A DNA stretch of 37,254 nt from positions 1 to 37,254 of the forward strand of contig JAHDDL010000017.1 in assembly GCA_020629415.1 (NCBI GenBank). The letters are read 5' to 3'. Both the position numbers and the translations under genes were made by a program. Below, piece after piece: positions 25,111-33,040 of this stretch (positions are counted from its first letter, which is position 1; each line of letters opens with the position of its first letter). Source of the DNA: Maribacter sp. GTDB taxonomy: Bacteria > Bacteroidota > Bacteroidia > Flavobacteriales > Flavobacteriaceae. The notes under the pieces are model-generated. The model made no database searches. It saw nothing but the letters and a program-made list of their open reading frames with translations, and was not told where the DNA came from.

Positions 25111-25644
25111 ATGGAATATAGTTTCATATATAGCCCTGAAAAAATGGTTAATGAAATATTTCAAAGAACAATGGACGCTGCAGGGGTTGATTTTGAAATT
25201 TTGCATGACAACACCGTTCAGTTGTCTGATGATATAAGTGATGAAAAGCTTAAAGCGATCATTGGTGAGTTGAAGGGTTTTGGTATAAAAGTTCAGACGA
25301 AAGAAAATCGTGATCTTGTTGAGGAAATTAAGATTTACATAAAAAAAATGGTTTATGAAGGTGATATTAGAAATGTAAAAATTTCAGAATTATTATCTAA
25401 TCAATTAGGGTTTAGTTACCCTTACCTTTCAAACTTATTTTCTAGTAAAACATTTACCTCGATAGAGAATTTTTATATTTTAGTGCGCATAGAAAAAGTA
25501 AAGGAATTAGTGCTTTTAGAGAATACGAGTTTAGGTGAAATTGCCCATAACTTAAATTTTAGCAGTGTTCCCCATTTATCAAATCAATTCAAGAAAGTAA
25601 CTGGGTTAACCATAACCCAATACATGAAGTTTAGAAAAAAATAA
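25111..25644 (+). CDS. AraC-family regulator with a degenerate HMA-like N-terminal domain
   Basis: 177 aa. The C-terminal half (about 80-177) is an AraC double helix-turn-helix: ISELLSNQLGFSYPYLSNLF and LGEIAHNLNFSSVPHLSNQF, ending TGLTITQYMKFRKK. The N-terminal 65 residues follow the beta-alpha-beta pattern (VQLSDDISDEKLKAIIGEL, then FGIKVQ) of the heavy-metal-associated domain found in a known group of small Bacteroidota AraC proteins, but the metal motif (MxCxxC) of that group is absent: here the equivalent stretch reads YSPEKMVNEIF with no Cys. It should therefore sense something other than a thiol-bound metal, or only dimerise (inference). It is followed 39 bases later by a receiver gene, so the pair may be co-transcribed. 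Confidence 0.8.
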   Translation: MEYSFIYSPEKMVNEIFQRTMDAAGVDFEILHDNTVQLSDDISDEKLKAIIGELKGFGIKVQTKENRDLVEEIKIYIKKMVYEGDIRNVKISELLSNQLGFSYPYLSNLFSSKTFTSIENFYILVRIEKVKELVLLENTSLGEIAHNLNFSSVPHLSNQFKKVTGLTITQYMKFRKK

Positions 25645-25683
25645 AGAGGAAGGGTTCTTCTTTTCAATACATGAATAGAGAAA

Positions 25684-26124
25684 ATGGATAAATTAAAAAT
25701 ACTTCTCGTTGATGACGATGAAGACGACAGACAGTTTTTTGCAGATGCATTGGAAGGGGTTGAACTCAATACGGAGTTACGTCAGCTAGAGAACGGTAAG
25801 AGTTGTATGGAATTTTTATTGAACGATACGGACAATACTCCAGATTTGGTATTTCTAGATTTGAATATGCCTATTATGAACGGGTTTGAGTGTTTGGAAG
25901 CAATTAGACGTACACCACATTTAAAAGATCTGTTGGTCGCAATATATTCTACTTCTTCTGCAGAAAGGGATATTGAGGAAACCTTTGAAAAAGGAGCCAA
26001 TATTTATATCAAAAAACCAAGTAGTTTTAACGAGCTTAAAAAGTCCTTAAAGCAAGTAGTTAAAATGAACTGGGCCTATCACCTAAATGATTTTAAGAAA
26101 GAAAACTTTTTATTGAAAATATAA
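25684..26124 (+). CDS. Single-domain response regulator (CheY/Rcp1-like)
   Basis: 146 aa, one receiver domain only. Acid pocket DDDEDD (10-15), phospho-acceptor Asp59 in VFLDLNMP, switch Ser/Thr at 89-91 (IYSTSS), and Lys110-Pro (YIKKPSS). No output domain. Such receivers in Bacteroidota pair with PAS or phytochrome-type kinases, so the likely donors are the kinases at 21315 and 26256. Lies between an AraC gene (39 bases upstream) and the second kinase, with a terminator after it. Confidence 0.92.
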   Translation: MDKLKILLVDDDEDDRQFFADALEGVELNTELRQLENGKSCMEFLLNDTDNTPDLVFLDLNMPIMNGFECLEAIRRTPHLKDLLVAIYSTSSAERDIEETFEKGANIYIKKPSSFNELKKSLKQVVKMNWAYHLNDFKKENFLLKI

Positions 26125-26148
26125 ACTGCTTACACAAGGTATTTTATT

Positions 26149-26178
26149 AAAGTTGTTTCGTTAGGAACAACTTTTTTT
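26149..26178 (+). terminator. Intrinsic terminator after the receiver gene
   Basis: Perfect 9-bp stem AAAGTTGTT (26149-26157) / AACAACTTT (26166-26174) with an 8-base loop and a run of seven T. Confidence 0.8.
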
Positions 26179-26255
26179 GTTTTAGCACCAAACAAGTCGC
26201 AATTTAATCGGTTATTTCGCAGTATCTTAACGTAAGATGTTTAATACGGAATAGT

Positions 26256-28187
26256 ATGAAGAATAATTTAGCGGATGATTTTTTTAGAACAATGGTAGAT
26301 GATGCCGATACTGCTATTTTATATGCTGAACCATCAGCCTCTAATTCTGTAAATATCAAAGATTATAGGCCTAAATATGCAAACAAGAAAGGACAGGTCT
26401 TTTTTGCGGTTACAGCAGAAAATGATAAAAGTGAAACGTTAGAGGAGCTTGTTTATTATGATGAGGTTTTGATTTTGGCAAACAAGGTGTTGGAAACTGG
26501 TGAAGATGAAAATTTTAATATCATAGTACGGGAAGAATCTAATATTCTCAATTATCATGTAAGAATTAGGATTTTTGGTAAGGGGTTATTATTTGCCCTG
26601 ACCTTGGTAAAGCCAAAATTTATTTCAGATAAGGATTCTAAACTTCCGTTAGGTAGTTTGGAATCAAGAAATAGAGAACTTGAAATTTCCAATCTTTTTG
26701 GTATTCGTGTTTTAGATAGCAATGATAGTATTATTTCTTACTTAAAGCCCGTGTTCAATAAAGCGGGAGGTGTAGAGGACTTTCGTATAGATTATATTAA
26801 TAATCGGTTAAATGAGATAACCAATGATGATTCGGGCTTTATAGAAGGTAAGACCATTCTAGAATATTACCCTAAAAATTTAGAAAATGGTGTATTGGAA
26901 ATTTTGACCGATTGTTATACGACCGGAGAGAATAAAGAGTACACTAAAGAATTTGCTTTTACAGATGACCCTGTTTGGTTGTCCACTAAAGCGGTTAAAA
27001 TGAATGATGGCCTTATATTATTCTCTAAAGATGTAACACAGGAGAAAAAGTATGAAGCTCAATTATTTATACAGAATAGGCTATTGTCAGAAGCTGAACG
27101 TGTAGCCAATATAGGTAGCTTTCGTTGGCATTTAAATGAGGATCATATAAAATATTCGGATAACGTGTATAGATTGTTTGGTTACGATCCAAACGAGTTT
27201 GATAATAAATATGATCGTCTGCTCACTTTTTTACACCCAAACGATTTTGAGAAAGTAAAGTCTAGTTTTAAAGAAGCTAGAAAAAACAAGTCTAAAACAG
27301 ATCTTGTTTTTCGCATATATACGAAATCTCAAGAATTACGCTATATGAATACTATAGGTGAATGCCATCAAAAAGAGGGTAGTTGGTATATGGTAGGCGT
27401 CATTAGGGATGTAACTAAACAAATAGAGGCAGAATCTATACTACAGATAAAGAATACAGAGCTAAAGCGAACCAATGCAGATTTAGAAGCATTTAACCGT
27501 GTTGCAAGTCATGATCTGCAAGAACCGTTACGTAAAATTCAAATGTTTGTTAGTAGACTGGACGAAGAAGAAGAGGGGCGTTTAAGTGAAAGGTCGCAAG
27601 GGTATCTGTCAAAAATCAAATATTCATCGGATAGAATGCGCAATCTTATCAATAATCTCCTTTCCTATTCAAAGGTAGATGAGGTAAGCGAACAACCTAC
27701 AAGGGTAGATTTAAACGACGTTTTAAATAATGTTTTAGAAGATTTAGGCGAAAGAATTATTGATTTAGATGCCAAAGTAGAATCTGTAAGCCTTCCGGTC
27801 GTAAATGGTATTCAATTTCAATTAGAGCAATTATTTGCAAATCTTATAGGTAATTCACTTAAATATGTAAAAGAAGGTGTACGCCCCCATATTAAAATTA
27901 TGGGTAATATAGTAAGTGGAAACAAAACGGATATAGAAACCTTGTTACCTAACATTAATTATGTGCAACTTCAATTTGCCGATAATGGTATTGGGTTCGA
28001 AAAAAAGTACCAAGAGAAAATTTTTGAAATATTTCAACGCCTACATGGAAAAACAGAATTTTCCGGTACAGGGTTAGGGTTATCCATCTGTAAAAAAATA
28101 GTGCAATCACATAACGGAACTATAATGGCCAAGGGAGAGAAGGACAAAGGGGCCGTTTTTACTGTATTTCTACCCACCCTTTTATAA
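26256..28187 (+). CDS. Cytoplasmic multi-PAS sensor histidine kinase
   Basis: 643 aa, no membrane helix. Two N-terminal regions are PAS-like but divergent (about 5-125 and 145-265), followed by a clear PAS/PAC at 278-392 (ANIGSFRWHLNEDHIKYSDN, then LFGYDPNEF and GVIRDVTKQ), a coiled-coil, HisKA ASHDLQEPLRKIQMF (His419), and HATPase with NLIGNSLKYVK, DNGIGFE and GTGLGLSI. The catalytic half is closely similar to that of the kinase at 21315, so the two are paralogues with different sensor halves. The transcript seems separate from the upstream receiver because of the terminator at 26149. Ligand unknown. Confidence 0.9.
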   Translation: MKNNLADDFFRTMVDDADTAILYAEPSASNSVNIKDYRPKYANKKGQVFFAVTAENDKSETLEELVYYDEVLILANKVLETGEDENFNIIVREESNILNYHVRIRIFGKGLLFALTLVKPKFISDKDSKLPLGSLESRNRELEISNLFGIRVLDSNDSIISYLKPVFNKAGGVEDFRIDYINNRLNEITNDDSGFIEGKTILEYYPKNLENGVLEILTDCYTTGENKEYTKEFAFTDDPVWLSTKAVKMNDGLILFSKDVTQEKKYEAQLFIQNRLLSEAERVANIGSFRWHLNEDHIKYSDNVYRLFGYDPNEFDNKYDRLLTFLHPNDFEKVKSSFKEARKNKSKTDLVFRIYTKSQELRYMNTIGECHQKEGSWYMVGVIRDVTKQIEAESILQIKNTELKRTNADLEAFNRVASHDLQEPLRKIQMFVSRLDEEEEGRLSERSQGYLSKIKYSSDRMRNLINNLLSYSKVDEVSEQPTRVDLNDVLNNVLEDLGERIIDLDAKVESVSLPVVNGIQFQLEQLFANLIGNSLKYVKEGVRPHIKIMGNIVSGNKTDIETLLPNINYVQLQFADNGIGFEKKYQEKIFEIFQRLHGKTEFSGTGLGLSICKKIVQSHNGTIMAKGEKDKGAVFTVFLPTLL

Positions 28188-28224
28188 TAGGTATATTTCA
28201 TAATTTTTATGTCTTCTTAAAATT

Positions 28225-28285
28225 GTGTAACAGCTTTTAAAAATGTTGTAACGTATTTACTTGCTACAGGCTGCATCTTTGTAAC
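28225..28285. promoter_or_regulatory. Three direct TGTAAC repeats, helically phased
   Basis: TGTAAC begins at 28226, 28247 and 28280 (the last two extended to TTGTAAC). The spacings of 21 and 33 bases are close to two and three helical turns. The last copy ends 21 bases before the start of the 53-codon ORF. Direct half-sites of this kind are typical of AraC-family targets, so autoregulation by the AraC protein at 28458 is possible. Confidence 0.35.
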
Positions 28286-28305
28286 AACAAAAAATGTAAG
28301 CTTTT

Positions 28306-28467
28306 ATGAACAATCTTCAATATGCTAGAGTAGGTGCCGTAAGACACAAAAACTCTAATAACCAAGGTTCTAAACTAGAAATACCAACTTCTAGCTCATC
28401 AGACGCTTTAGTAGCGCAAAAGGCTTTATCTAATAATAACCATTTAAACAATATATCATGCAAGTAG
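28306..28467 (+). CDS. Small 53-residue leader ORF overlapping the AraC gene start
   Basis: ATG at 28306; polar, Ser/Asn-rich product (MNNLQYARVGAVRHKNSNNQ ... NNISCK). Its stop codon TAG (28465-28467) lies inside the start region of the AraC gene: the two share ATGCAAGTAG in different frames, a 10-base overlap. That arrangement favours translational coupling. I recognise no family; it could be a regulatory leader peptide, a small partner of the AraC protein, or fortuitous. No other gene fits this 120-base stretch. Confidence 0.5.
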   Translation: MNNLQYARVGAVRHKNSNNQGSKLEIPTSSSSDALVAQKALSNNNHLNNISCK

Positions 28468-29453
28468 TCCATAATCAATTAAGTTATTTCAATAGTGTAT
28501 TAGGAGGAAGTATCTCCAGTTTTCAAGGTGATCGTATTCTTCAATATGATAATGATAAAGGAACGGGTAGAATACAAACTGTTTCATTGGGATCTGGAAT
28601 ATCCTACACGGAATATGATATGGATTTGAACGAGGATTTTAATTTTGATTTAAAATTGGATGAAAATCGTAGTTTATACTTTATTTACTGCTTGGAAGGT
28701 AATTTCAGGTTTTCAAACGGAAAAGAAAATAGTAAGGTTGAAGCATTACAAACAGTGGTTGTAGGCGGTTCTAACAAAACTATTAATATAAAATTAAGAG
28801 AGGCTACAAAATCTAACTTATCTATTATTAAGGTAACGCAAAACGGGGAATCTCTAAGTAAGAACGTAGATAATAATGAGTTGTACGACCAATTGTTTGC
28901 CCAGTTCTTAAATGAGGACGGTAATGCACATATTGGAACTTTCAATCTAAAAATAAAAGAACAGTTATTGCAGATCAGATCAATTACCCAGGTAGGTTTG
29001 GTTAGAAAACTGCTAATAGAGGGTATTGTAAACTTTACTTTAGCTTTAGAGATATTACACTGTAAGCAAGATATTGAGAATAGTGGACAGGTATCTACGA
29101 TGTTGACCAAGAAAGAGCTTTTAAGAATTGAAGAAGCTGTTAACGCAATTAAAAGAAAACCGGAATTTCCATATACCGTAACGGATTTAAGTAAGGAATA
29201 TGGTCTTTCGCCAACTAAATTACAAGAGGGCTTTAAGGTAATGGAAGGTACTACGGTAACCAATTTCATTAGAAATGAAAGGTTGATTCTTGCCGAAGAG
29301 TTGATACAAACATCTGATATGAACATTTCAGAGATAGTTTATTCCATAGGATTTACCAGTAGAAGTTACTTCTCTAAAATATTTAGAAACAAGTTTAAAT
29401 GTACTCCTAAAGCATACTTAATGAACATTAGAAACGTATCGCTTTCAGCATAA
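28458..29453 (+). CDS. AraC-family transcriptional regulator
   Basis: 331 aa. N-terminal sensor about 1-200 with a cupin-like strand region (RSLYFIYCLEGNFRFSNGKE, then ALQTVVVGGSN), like the ferric-siderophore or unknown-ligand AraC regulators of Bacteroidota. The C-terminal HTH about 225-325 is complete: YTVTDLSKEYGLSPTKLQEGFK as the first and MNISEIVYSIGFTSRSYFSKIFR as the second helix-turn-helix, ending KCTPKAYLMN. The start codon overlaps the small ORF at 28306, so translation is probably coupled. A terminator follows at 29477. Confidence 0.88.
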   Translation: MQVVHNQLSYFNSVLGGSISSFQGDRILQYDNDKGTGRIQTVSLGSGISYTEYDMDLNEDFNFDLKLDENRSLYFIYCLEGNFRFSNGKENSKVEALQTVVVGGSNKTINIKLREATKSNLSIIKVTQNGESLSKNVDNNELYDQLFAQFLNEDGNAHIGTFNLKIKEQLLQIRSITQVGLVRKLLIEGIVNFTLALEILHCKQDIENSGQVSTMLTKKELLRIEEAVNAIKRKPEFPYTVTDLSKEYGLSPTKLQEGFKVMEGTTVTNFIRNERLILAEELIQTSDMNISEIVYSIGFTSRSYFSKIFRNKFKCTPKAYLMNIRNVSLSA

Positions 29454-29476
29454 GGTAAAATATATGAAAATGGTTG

Positions 29477-29503
29477 AGCCGGCTCTTTAGAGCTGGCTTT
29501 TTT
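29477..29503 (+). terminator. Intrinsic terminator of the AraC gene
   Basis: AGCCGGCTC-TTTA-GAGCTGGCT (one G-T wobble) followed by six T, 23 bases after the stop codon. Confidence 0.85.
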
Positions 29504-29606
29504 ATTTTACTTATGGTCTGGATAAAGCTTTAGAAAAATAGAATAAAAGAAAGGTGATATAGGAGTAAAAAGGAAAAGATGTTTAAATAAAAGATAAAGG
29601 ATGTGT

Positions 29607-30050
29607 TTAGATGGAAATAACAAATTCTTTTTCAGGTTTGCTTTCTTCAGAATTGTCCACATAGCGAAGGCACTTGTGTAAAAGTGTTTTAAGTTGATTG
29701 TATGAAGATGGTTTTTGCAAATATAAAGATGCCCCCATTTCGTTTAAACGGGTTATTTCCTTAGGGTGGTACGACGTTGAATAAATAATTACCGGAATAT
29801 CTTCATATTTTTCAAGATCACGTATATCCGCAAGACACTCGAATCCATCCATCATAGGCATTTTTAAATCTAAGAATATAACATCTGGTTTATCGTTACT
29901 ATCGGATAACAAGCCTGCCATAAGATCTACACCATTGTTGAATTCCGATATTTTGGTCTGTATCGGTATTTCGCGTAAAGCGTCAGAAAAAAATGTTCTG
30001 TCGTCACTATCGTCATCCGCTAGGAAAACATTTAAAATTGGTTTGCTCAT
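29607..30050 (-). CDS. Single-domain response regulator (CheY/Rcp1-like)
   Basis: 147 aa receiver with no output domain. Acid pocket ADDDSDD (11-17), phospho-acceptor Asp61 (VIFLDLKMPMMDG), switch Ser91/Thr92 (IYSTSY) and Lys113-Pro (YLQKPSSYNQL). Very like the receiver at 25684, so a paralogue that probably competes for or relays from the same kinases. Convergent with the AraC gene at 28458. Confidence 0.92.
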   Translation of the reverse strand: MSKPILNVFLADDDSDDRTFFSDALREIPIQTKISEFNNGVDLMAGLLSDSNDKPDVIFLDLKMPMMDGFECLADIRDLEKYEDIPVIIYSTSYHPKEITRLNEMGASLYLQKPSSYNQLKTLLHKCLRYVDNSEESKPEKEFVISI

Positions 30051-30090
30051 GTTCGGTAAATAATTTGAACTCTAAAATTATTTGATTGAA

Positions 30091-30113
30091 AATCGGCATT
30101 AGAAATGCCGATT
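30091..30113. terminator. Hairpin between two receiver genes, probable terminator of the SDR/receiver operon
   Basis: Perfect 10-bp stem AATCGGCATT-AGA-AATGCCGATT; on the minus strand it is followed by TTTTCAATC, a weak T-tract. It lies downstream of the receiver gene at 30240. A second, smaller inverted repeat GGTCAT/ATGACC occurs at 30207-30225. Confidence 0.55.
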
Positions 30114-30239
30114 ATTCTATTGCAAGTTAGTATTTGCTGTTTTTGCGCAATAATGCGATTGATTTTAAAAATAACTCAATACCTAAAAAATAGATTTACT
30201 TTTTTGGGTCATATTATTAATGACCGTTCTATGTAACTG

Positions 30240-30680
30240 TTATGCAACATAATTTATTATAGCCGTACCGCCCAAAGTGTTATTTTTAATAGATTCTATT
30301 GTTCTTTTTAAAGCAGAAGTCAGCGTTTTGAACGAATTTGGCTTGTGCAGATATCTATTGGCTCCATTCTGGAACAAATTTGAAATACGGTCAATATCGT
30401 ATAAATTAGAAAATATAACTACCGGAATATCATCAAGGGCGGTATTTTTTCTTATTTCGGTCAAACTTTCCTCTCCATTCAATCGAGGCATAAAAAGATC
30501 CAGAAAAATAACATTTGGCTTTAGAGTTTTAGTTTGCAATTCATTTAGTAAATCTAACCCATTGGAGAACACGGTAATATTTATATTTTCTTGCAAACTA
30601 GCTATAGCATCTCTAAATATTTGTTGATCTTCCATATCATCTTCTGCCATATAAATATGGAACACATCATCTTTGATCAT
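30240..30680 (-). CDS. Single-domain response regulator (CheY/Rcp1-like)
   Basis: 146 aa receiver, no output domain. AEDDMED acid pocket (12-18), phospho-acceptor Asp61 (VIFLDLFMP), Ser91 (VIFSN) and Lys113-Pro (YLHKPNSF). More diverged than the other two receivers in this window. Starts 15 bases after the SDR stop and is thus probably the last gene of an operon copper-storage-like protein, SDR, receiver: a receiver co-expressed with stress enzymes. Confidence 0.9.
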   Translation of the reverse strand: MIKDDVFHIYMAEDDMEDQQIFRDAIASLQENINITVFSNGLDLLNELQTKTLKPNVIFLDLFMPRLNGEESLTEIRKNTALDDIPVVIFSNLYDIDRISNLFQNGANRYLHKPNSFKTLTSALKRTIESIKNNTLGGTAIINYVA

Positions 30681-30695
30681 TATGTATACAATTAA

Positions 30696-31553
30696 TTATC
30701 CACCAATTACTTCACCACCATTTATATGTAATACTTGTCCTGTCATGTAGCTACTGTCTTCACTGGCTAAATACACATAGGCTGGAGCTACTTCAGCAGG
30801 TTGGCCAGGTCTGCCCAATGGTACATCTTTACCAAATTTCTCTAGTTTTTCACCATCAAAAGTAGCTGGTATCAAAGGAGTCCAAATAGGTCCCGGTGCC
30901 ACAGCATTTACACGAATTCCTTTCTCTGCAAGCGATTTTGACAAGCTTCTGGTAAAAGATACAATTGCTCCTTTTGTGCTGGCATAATCTATTAAGTGCT
31001 CAGACCCTCTATATGCAGTAACAGATGTTGTATTGATAATGGTATCGCCAGATTTTAAATGTTTCATGGCAGCCATGACAATATAAAAATAAGGGTAGAT
31101 GTTGGTTTCAAAAGTGGTATGCAAATTCTCTATTTTGATATCCTCGATATGCTCGGTAGGGAATTGCATGGCCGCATTATTGATAACACAGTTTAAAGTT
31201 CCAAAATTAGAAATGGTCTTATCAATAGCATCTTTGCAAAACTGTTCATTTTTTACGTCTCCTTTGATCAAAAGACACTCTCCACCTTCATTTTCAATTT
31301 CAATTTTAGTTTGTAGTGCATCTTTTTCCTCGTTTAGGTAAATGATGGCAATTTTTGCGCCCTCCCTTGCAAAATGTACCGCTACGCTTTTACCTATACC
31401 ACTATCTCCACCTGTAAGCAGTGCAACTTTGTTTTTTAATTTATCACTGCCTTTGTAGCTTTCACGTATGGTAAGTGGCTCAGGATTCATTTTGAATTCA
31501 TTACCAGGTTGTTTTGCCTGTTCCTGATTTTTATCTATCGTTATATTTTCCAT
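30696..31553 (-). CDS. SDR-family oxidoreductase (general stress protein 39-like)
   Basis: 285 aa classical short-chain dehydrogenase with an N-terminal extension of about 40 residues rich in Glu/Gln/Lys (DKNQEQAKQPGNEFKMNPEP), typical of the YhdF/Gsp39 stress subgroup. NAD(P)-binding TGGDSGIG at 47-54, NNAA at 125-128, catalytic Ser177, Tyr190 and Lys194 (YASTK), and VNAVAPGPIWTPLIPA. In this subgroup the substrate is not known; expression is usually part of the general stress response. Lies 21 bases after the Cys-rich protein gene and 15 before the receiver gene. Confidence 0.9.
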   Translation of the reverse strand: MENITIDKNQEQAKQPGNEFKMNPEPLTIRESYKGSDKLKNKVALLTGGDSGIGKSVAVHFAREGAKIAIIYLNEEKDALQTKIEIENEGGECLLIKGDVKNEQFCKDAIDKTISNFGTLNCVINNAAMQFPTEHIEDIKIENLHTTFETNIYPYFYIVMAAMKHLKSGDTIINTTSVTAYRGSEHLIDYASTKGAIVSFTRSLSKSLAEKGIRVNAVAPGPIWTPLIPATFDGEKLEKFGKDVPLGRPGQPAEVAPAYVYLASEDSSYMTGQVLHINGGEVIGG

Positions 31554-31574
31554 GTTCTTAGTTTTAAATACGTA

Positions 31575-31892
31575 TTAGGCTGCAAGTTTTCTACATTCTT
31601 TGGCACATGCCAAGCAAGATTCTGCGCATAATTGACAATGCTCATGGTCATGTTGTTGGCATTGTTCTGCGCACCATTCGCAAATTTCAGCGCAAAGCGC
31701 TGCTTGTTTTGAAGAAAAAGGACTATCTGCCATTAATATTTTAATGGTGCTAAGGCAAGTATCTACACACTGCATACAGCAATTTGGACACTCGTTCATA
31801 CTTTCTTTACCAGCCATGTTAACTATGCAGTTTTGGCAATCTATGAAGCATTTTTTACAGGCTTCTATGCAACTTTTATAAGCTAATTTCAT
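31575..31892 (-). CDS. Cys-rich four-helix-bundle copper-binding protein (Csp/DUF326-like)
   Basis: 105 aa from ATG 31890-31892 (an upstream ATG would add 11 residues of no family character). Nineteen Cys spaced as C-x3-C, C-x2-C over four helices: KSCIEACKKCFIDCQNC, NECPNCCMQCVDTC, ALCAEICEWCAEQC and HCQLCAESCLACAKEC. This is the copper storage protein pattern, in which Cys line the inside of a four-helix bundle and bind many Cu(I). No signal peptide, so cytosolic (Csp3-like). Likely role: copper storage or metal-stress buffering. First gene of an operon with the SDR and a receiver. Confidence 0.88.
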   Translation of the reverse strand: MKLAYKSCIEACKKCFIDCQNCIVNMAGKESMNECPNCCMQCVDTCLSTIKILMADSPFSSKQAALCAEICEWCAEQCQQHDHEHCQLCAESCLACAKECRKLAA

Positions 31893-32065
31893 TTTGTTAA
31901 ATTTTAATAGGTTGTAATTTCTCATTTGAAATTAAAATATGCACAGTTAAATGATTTGCTCTTTTGATTGGAAATTGTGCGGTATAGCATATGGATAAAT
32001 AATGATAGCAATACGACACAAATTAGGACTAAATTGTAATGATGTAAGTCATGAGAAGGAAGGTG

Positions 32066-32587
32066 CTATTCTCTTTTTACATCTTTCATAATCCATAAAT
32101 CTAAAGGAGCATCATCTTTTTTATGTAGAACTGAAATGTCTCCCGTAGTTTCAAAAATAACCGCTTTAATTTGACTGAGTTCAGTTACATTGGCTTCTCT
32201 CAATTTTGAACGTAAATCACTCTCTGTAACTCTGGCTTTTCTTAAATTGGATTCTATAATTTTCTCACCGTCCATGAGTAATAAAGGTGAATTATCCACC
32301 AAATTCTGTATTGTTTTATTTCTTCTGGCAAATGCAATGCTTATTTGCAATAGATATACCATTGCCAAGCCAACTATACCCTCGATCATTTTTACAGAAG
32401 AAGATAGGATTGTTGTAGCAATAATTGATCCAACGGCAACGGTCATTGCAAAATCAAAACTTGACATTTTTGAAAAACTTCGTTTTCCGATAATGCGTGT
32501 AAAAACAATAATTGCTAAATATATACCACATGCACTGATAGAAATTAACATTACGGTTTCCCAAGAAGTGTTAAATAATTCTTTCAT
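32066..32587 (-). CDS. DUF421/YetF-type membrane protein
   Basis: 173 aa. Three hydrophobic helices (about 13-33, 42-62, 66-86) are followed by the cytoplasmic YetF domain: LLLMDGEKIIESNLRKARVTE, DLRSKLREANVTELSQIKAVIFETTGDISVL, as in the family. Function is unknown; often stress- or sporulation-related in other bacteria. The ATG overlaps the SemiSWEET stop by four bases (32584-32587), so the two are translationally coupled. Confidence 0.88.
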   Translation of the reverse strand: MKELFNTSWETVMLISISACGIYLAIIVFTRIIGKRSFSKMSSFDFAMTVAVGSIIATTILSSSVKMIEGIVGLAMVYLLQISIAFARRNKTIQNLVDNSPLLLMDGEKIIESNLRKARVTESDLRSKLREANVTELSQIKAVIFETTGDISVLHKKDDAPLDLWIMKDVKRE

Positions 32588-32844
32588 TTTTCCAGTTTTC
32601 TATATTTAAATATGAGAATGAACATGGTGATGTTCAATAGTGTTGAAATACCGTTTGTAATAATAATTGGAGCATCTTGTTTCATAACACCATATACTGT
32701 CCAGAGCAGGACCCCTAGAATTAAGATAAAAAACATTTTAGGAGAAACATCATCTACCTTTTTTGTTTGCCAAGCTCTGTAAATTTGCGGAACTGCCGCA
32801 ATGGTGGTAAAGATGCCGGCAAAAATTCCAATGATTTCTTCCAT
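32584..32844 (-). CDS. SemiSWEET transporter (PQ-loop/MtN3 half-transporter)
   Basis: 86 aa, a single triple-helix bundle. TM1 carries the signature AGIFTTIAAVPQIYRAW with the PQ motif, then KKVDDVSPKMFFILILGVLLWTVYG, and the third helix ITNGISTLLNITMFIL with the conserved Asn. Functions as a homodimer in sugar movement across the inner membrane in characterised SemiSWEETs. Upstream gene of the overlapping SemiSWEET-DUF421 pair. Confidence 0.92.
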   Translation of the reverse strand: MEEIIGIFAGIFTTIAAVPQIYRAWQTKKVDDVSPKMFFILILGVLLWTVYGVMKQDAPIIITNGISTLLNITMFILIFKYRKLEK

Positions 32845-33040
32845 GTTATTTAATAGTAGTTGATTATTTAGAATGCATAACTGCTATTATATGCATTTAA
32901 CAACGTTGAAGGTACTGGCGTTAAGCTCCAAAAAGTAATTCATTACAAGTAAATGTTGGTTCAAAAAAATATAGATAGTGGTAAGCACCAATTATTATTT
33001 AATTTAATGCTTGGATTAGTTTAATGAAATAAAAACAGCA

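Noticed and set aside
28685..29326. 213-codon minus-strand frame
   Set aside because: Entirely antisense to the AraC gene at 28458, which has full family motifs; no domain seen in the antisense product.
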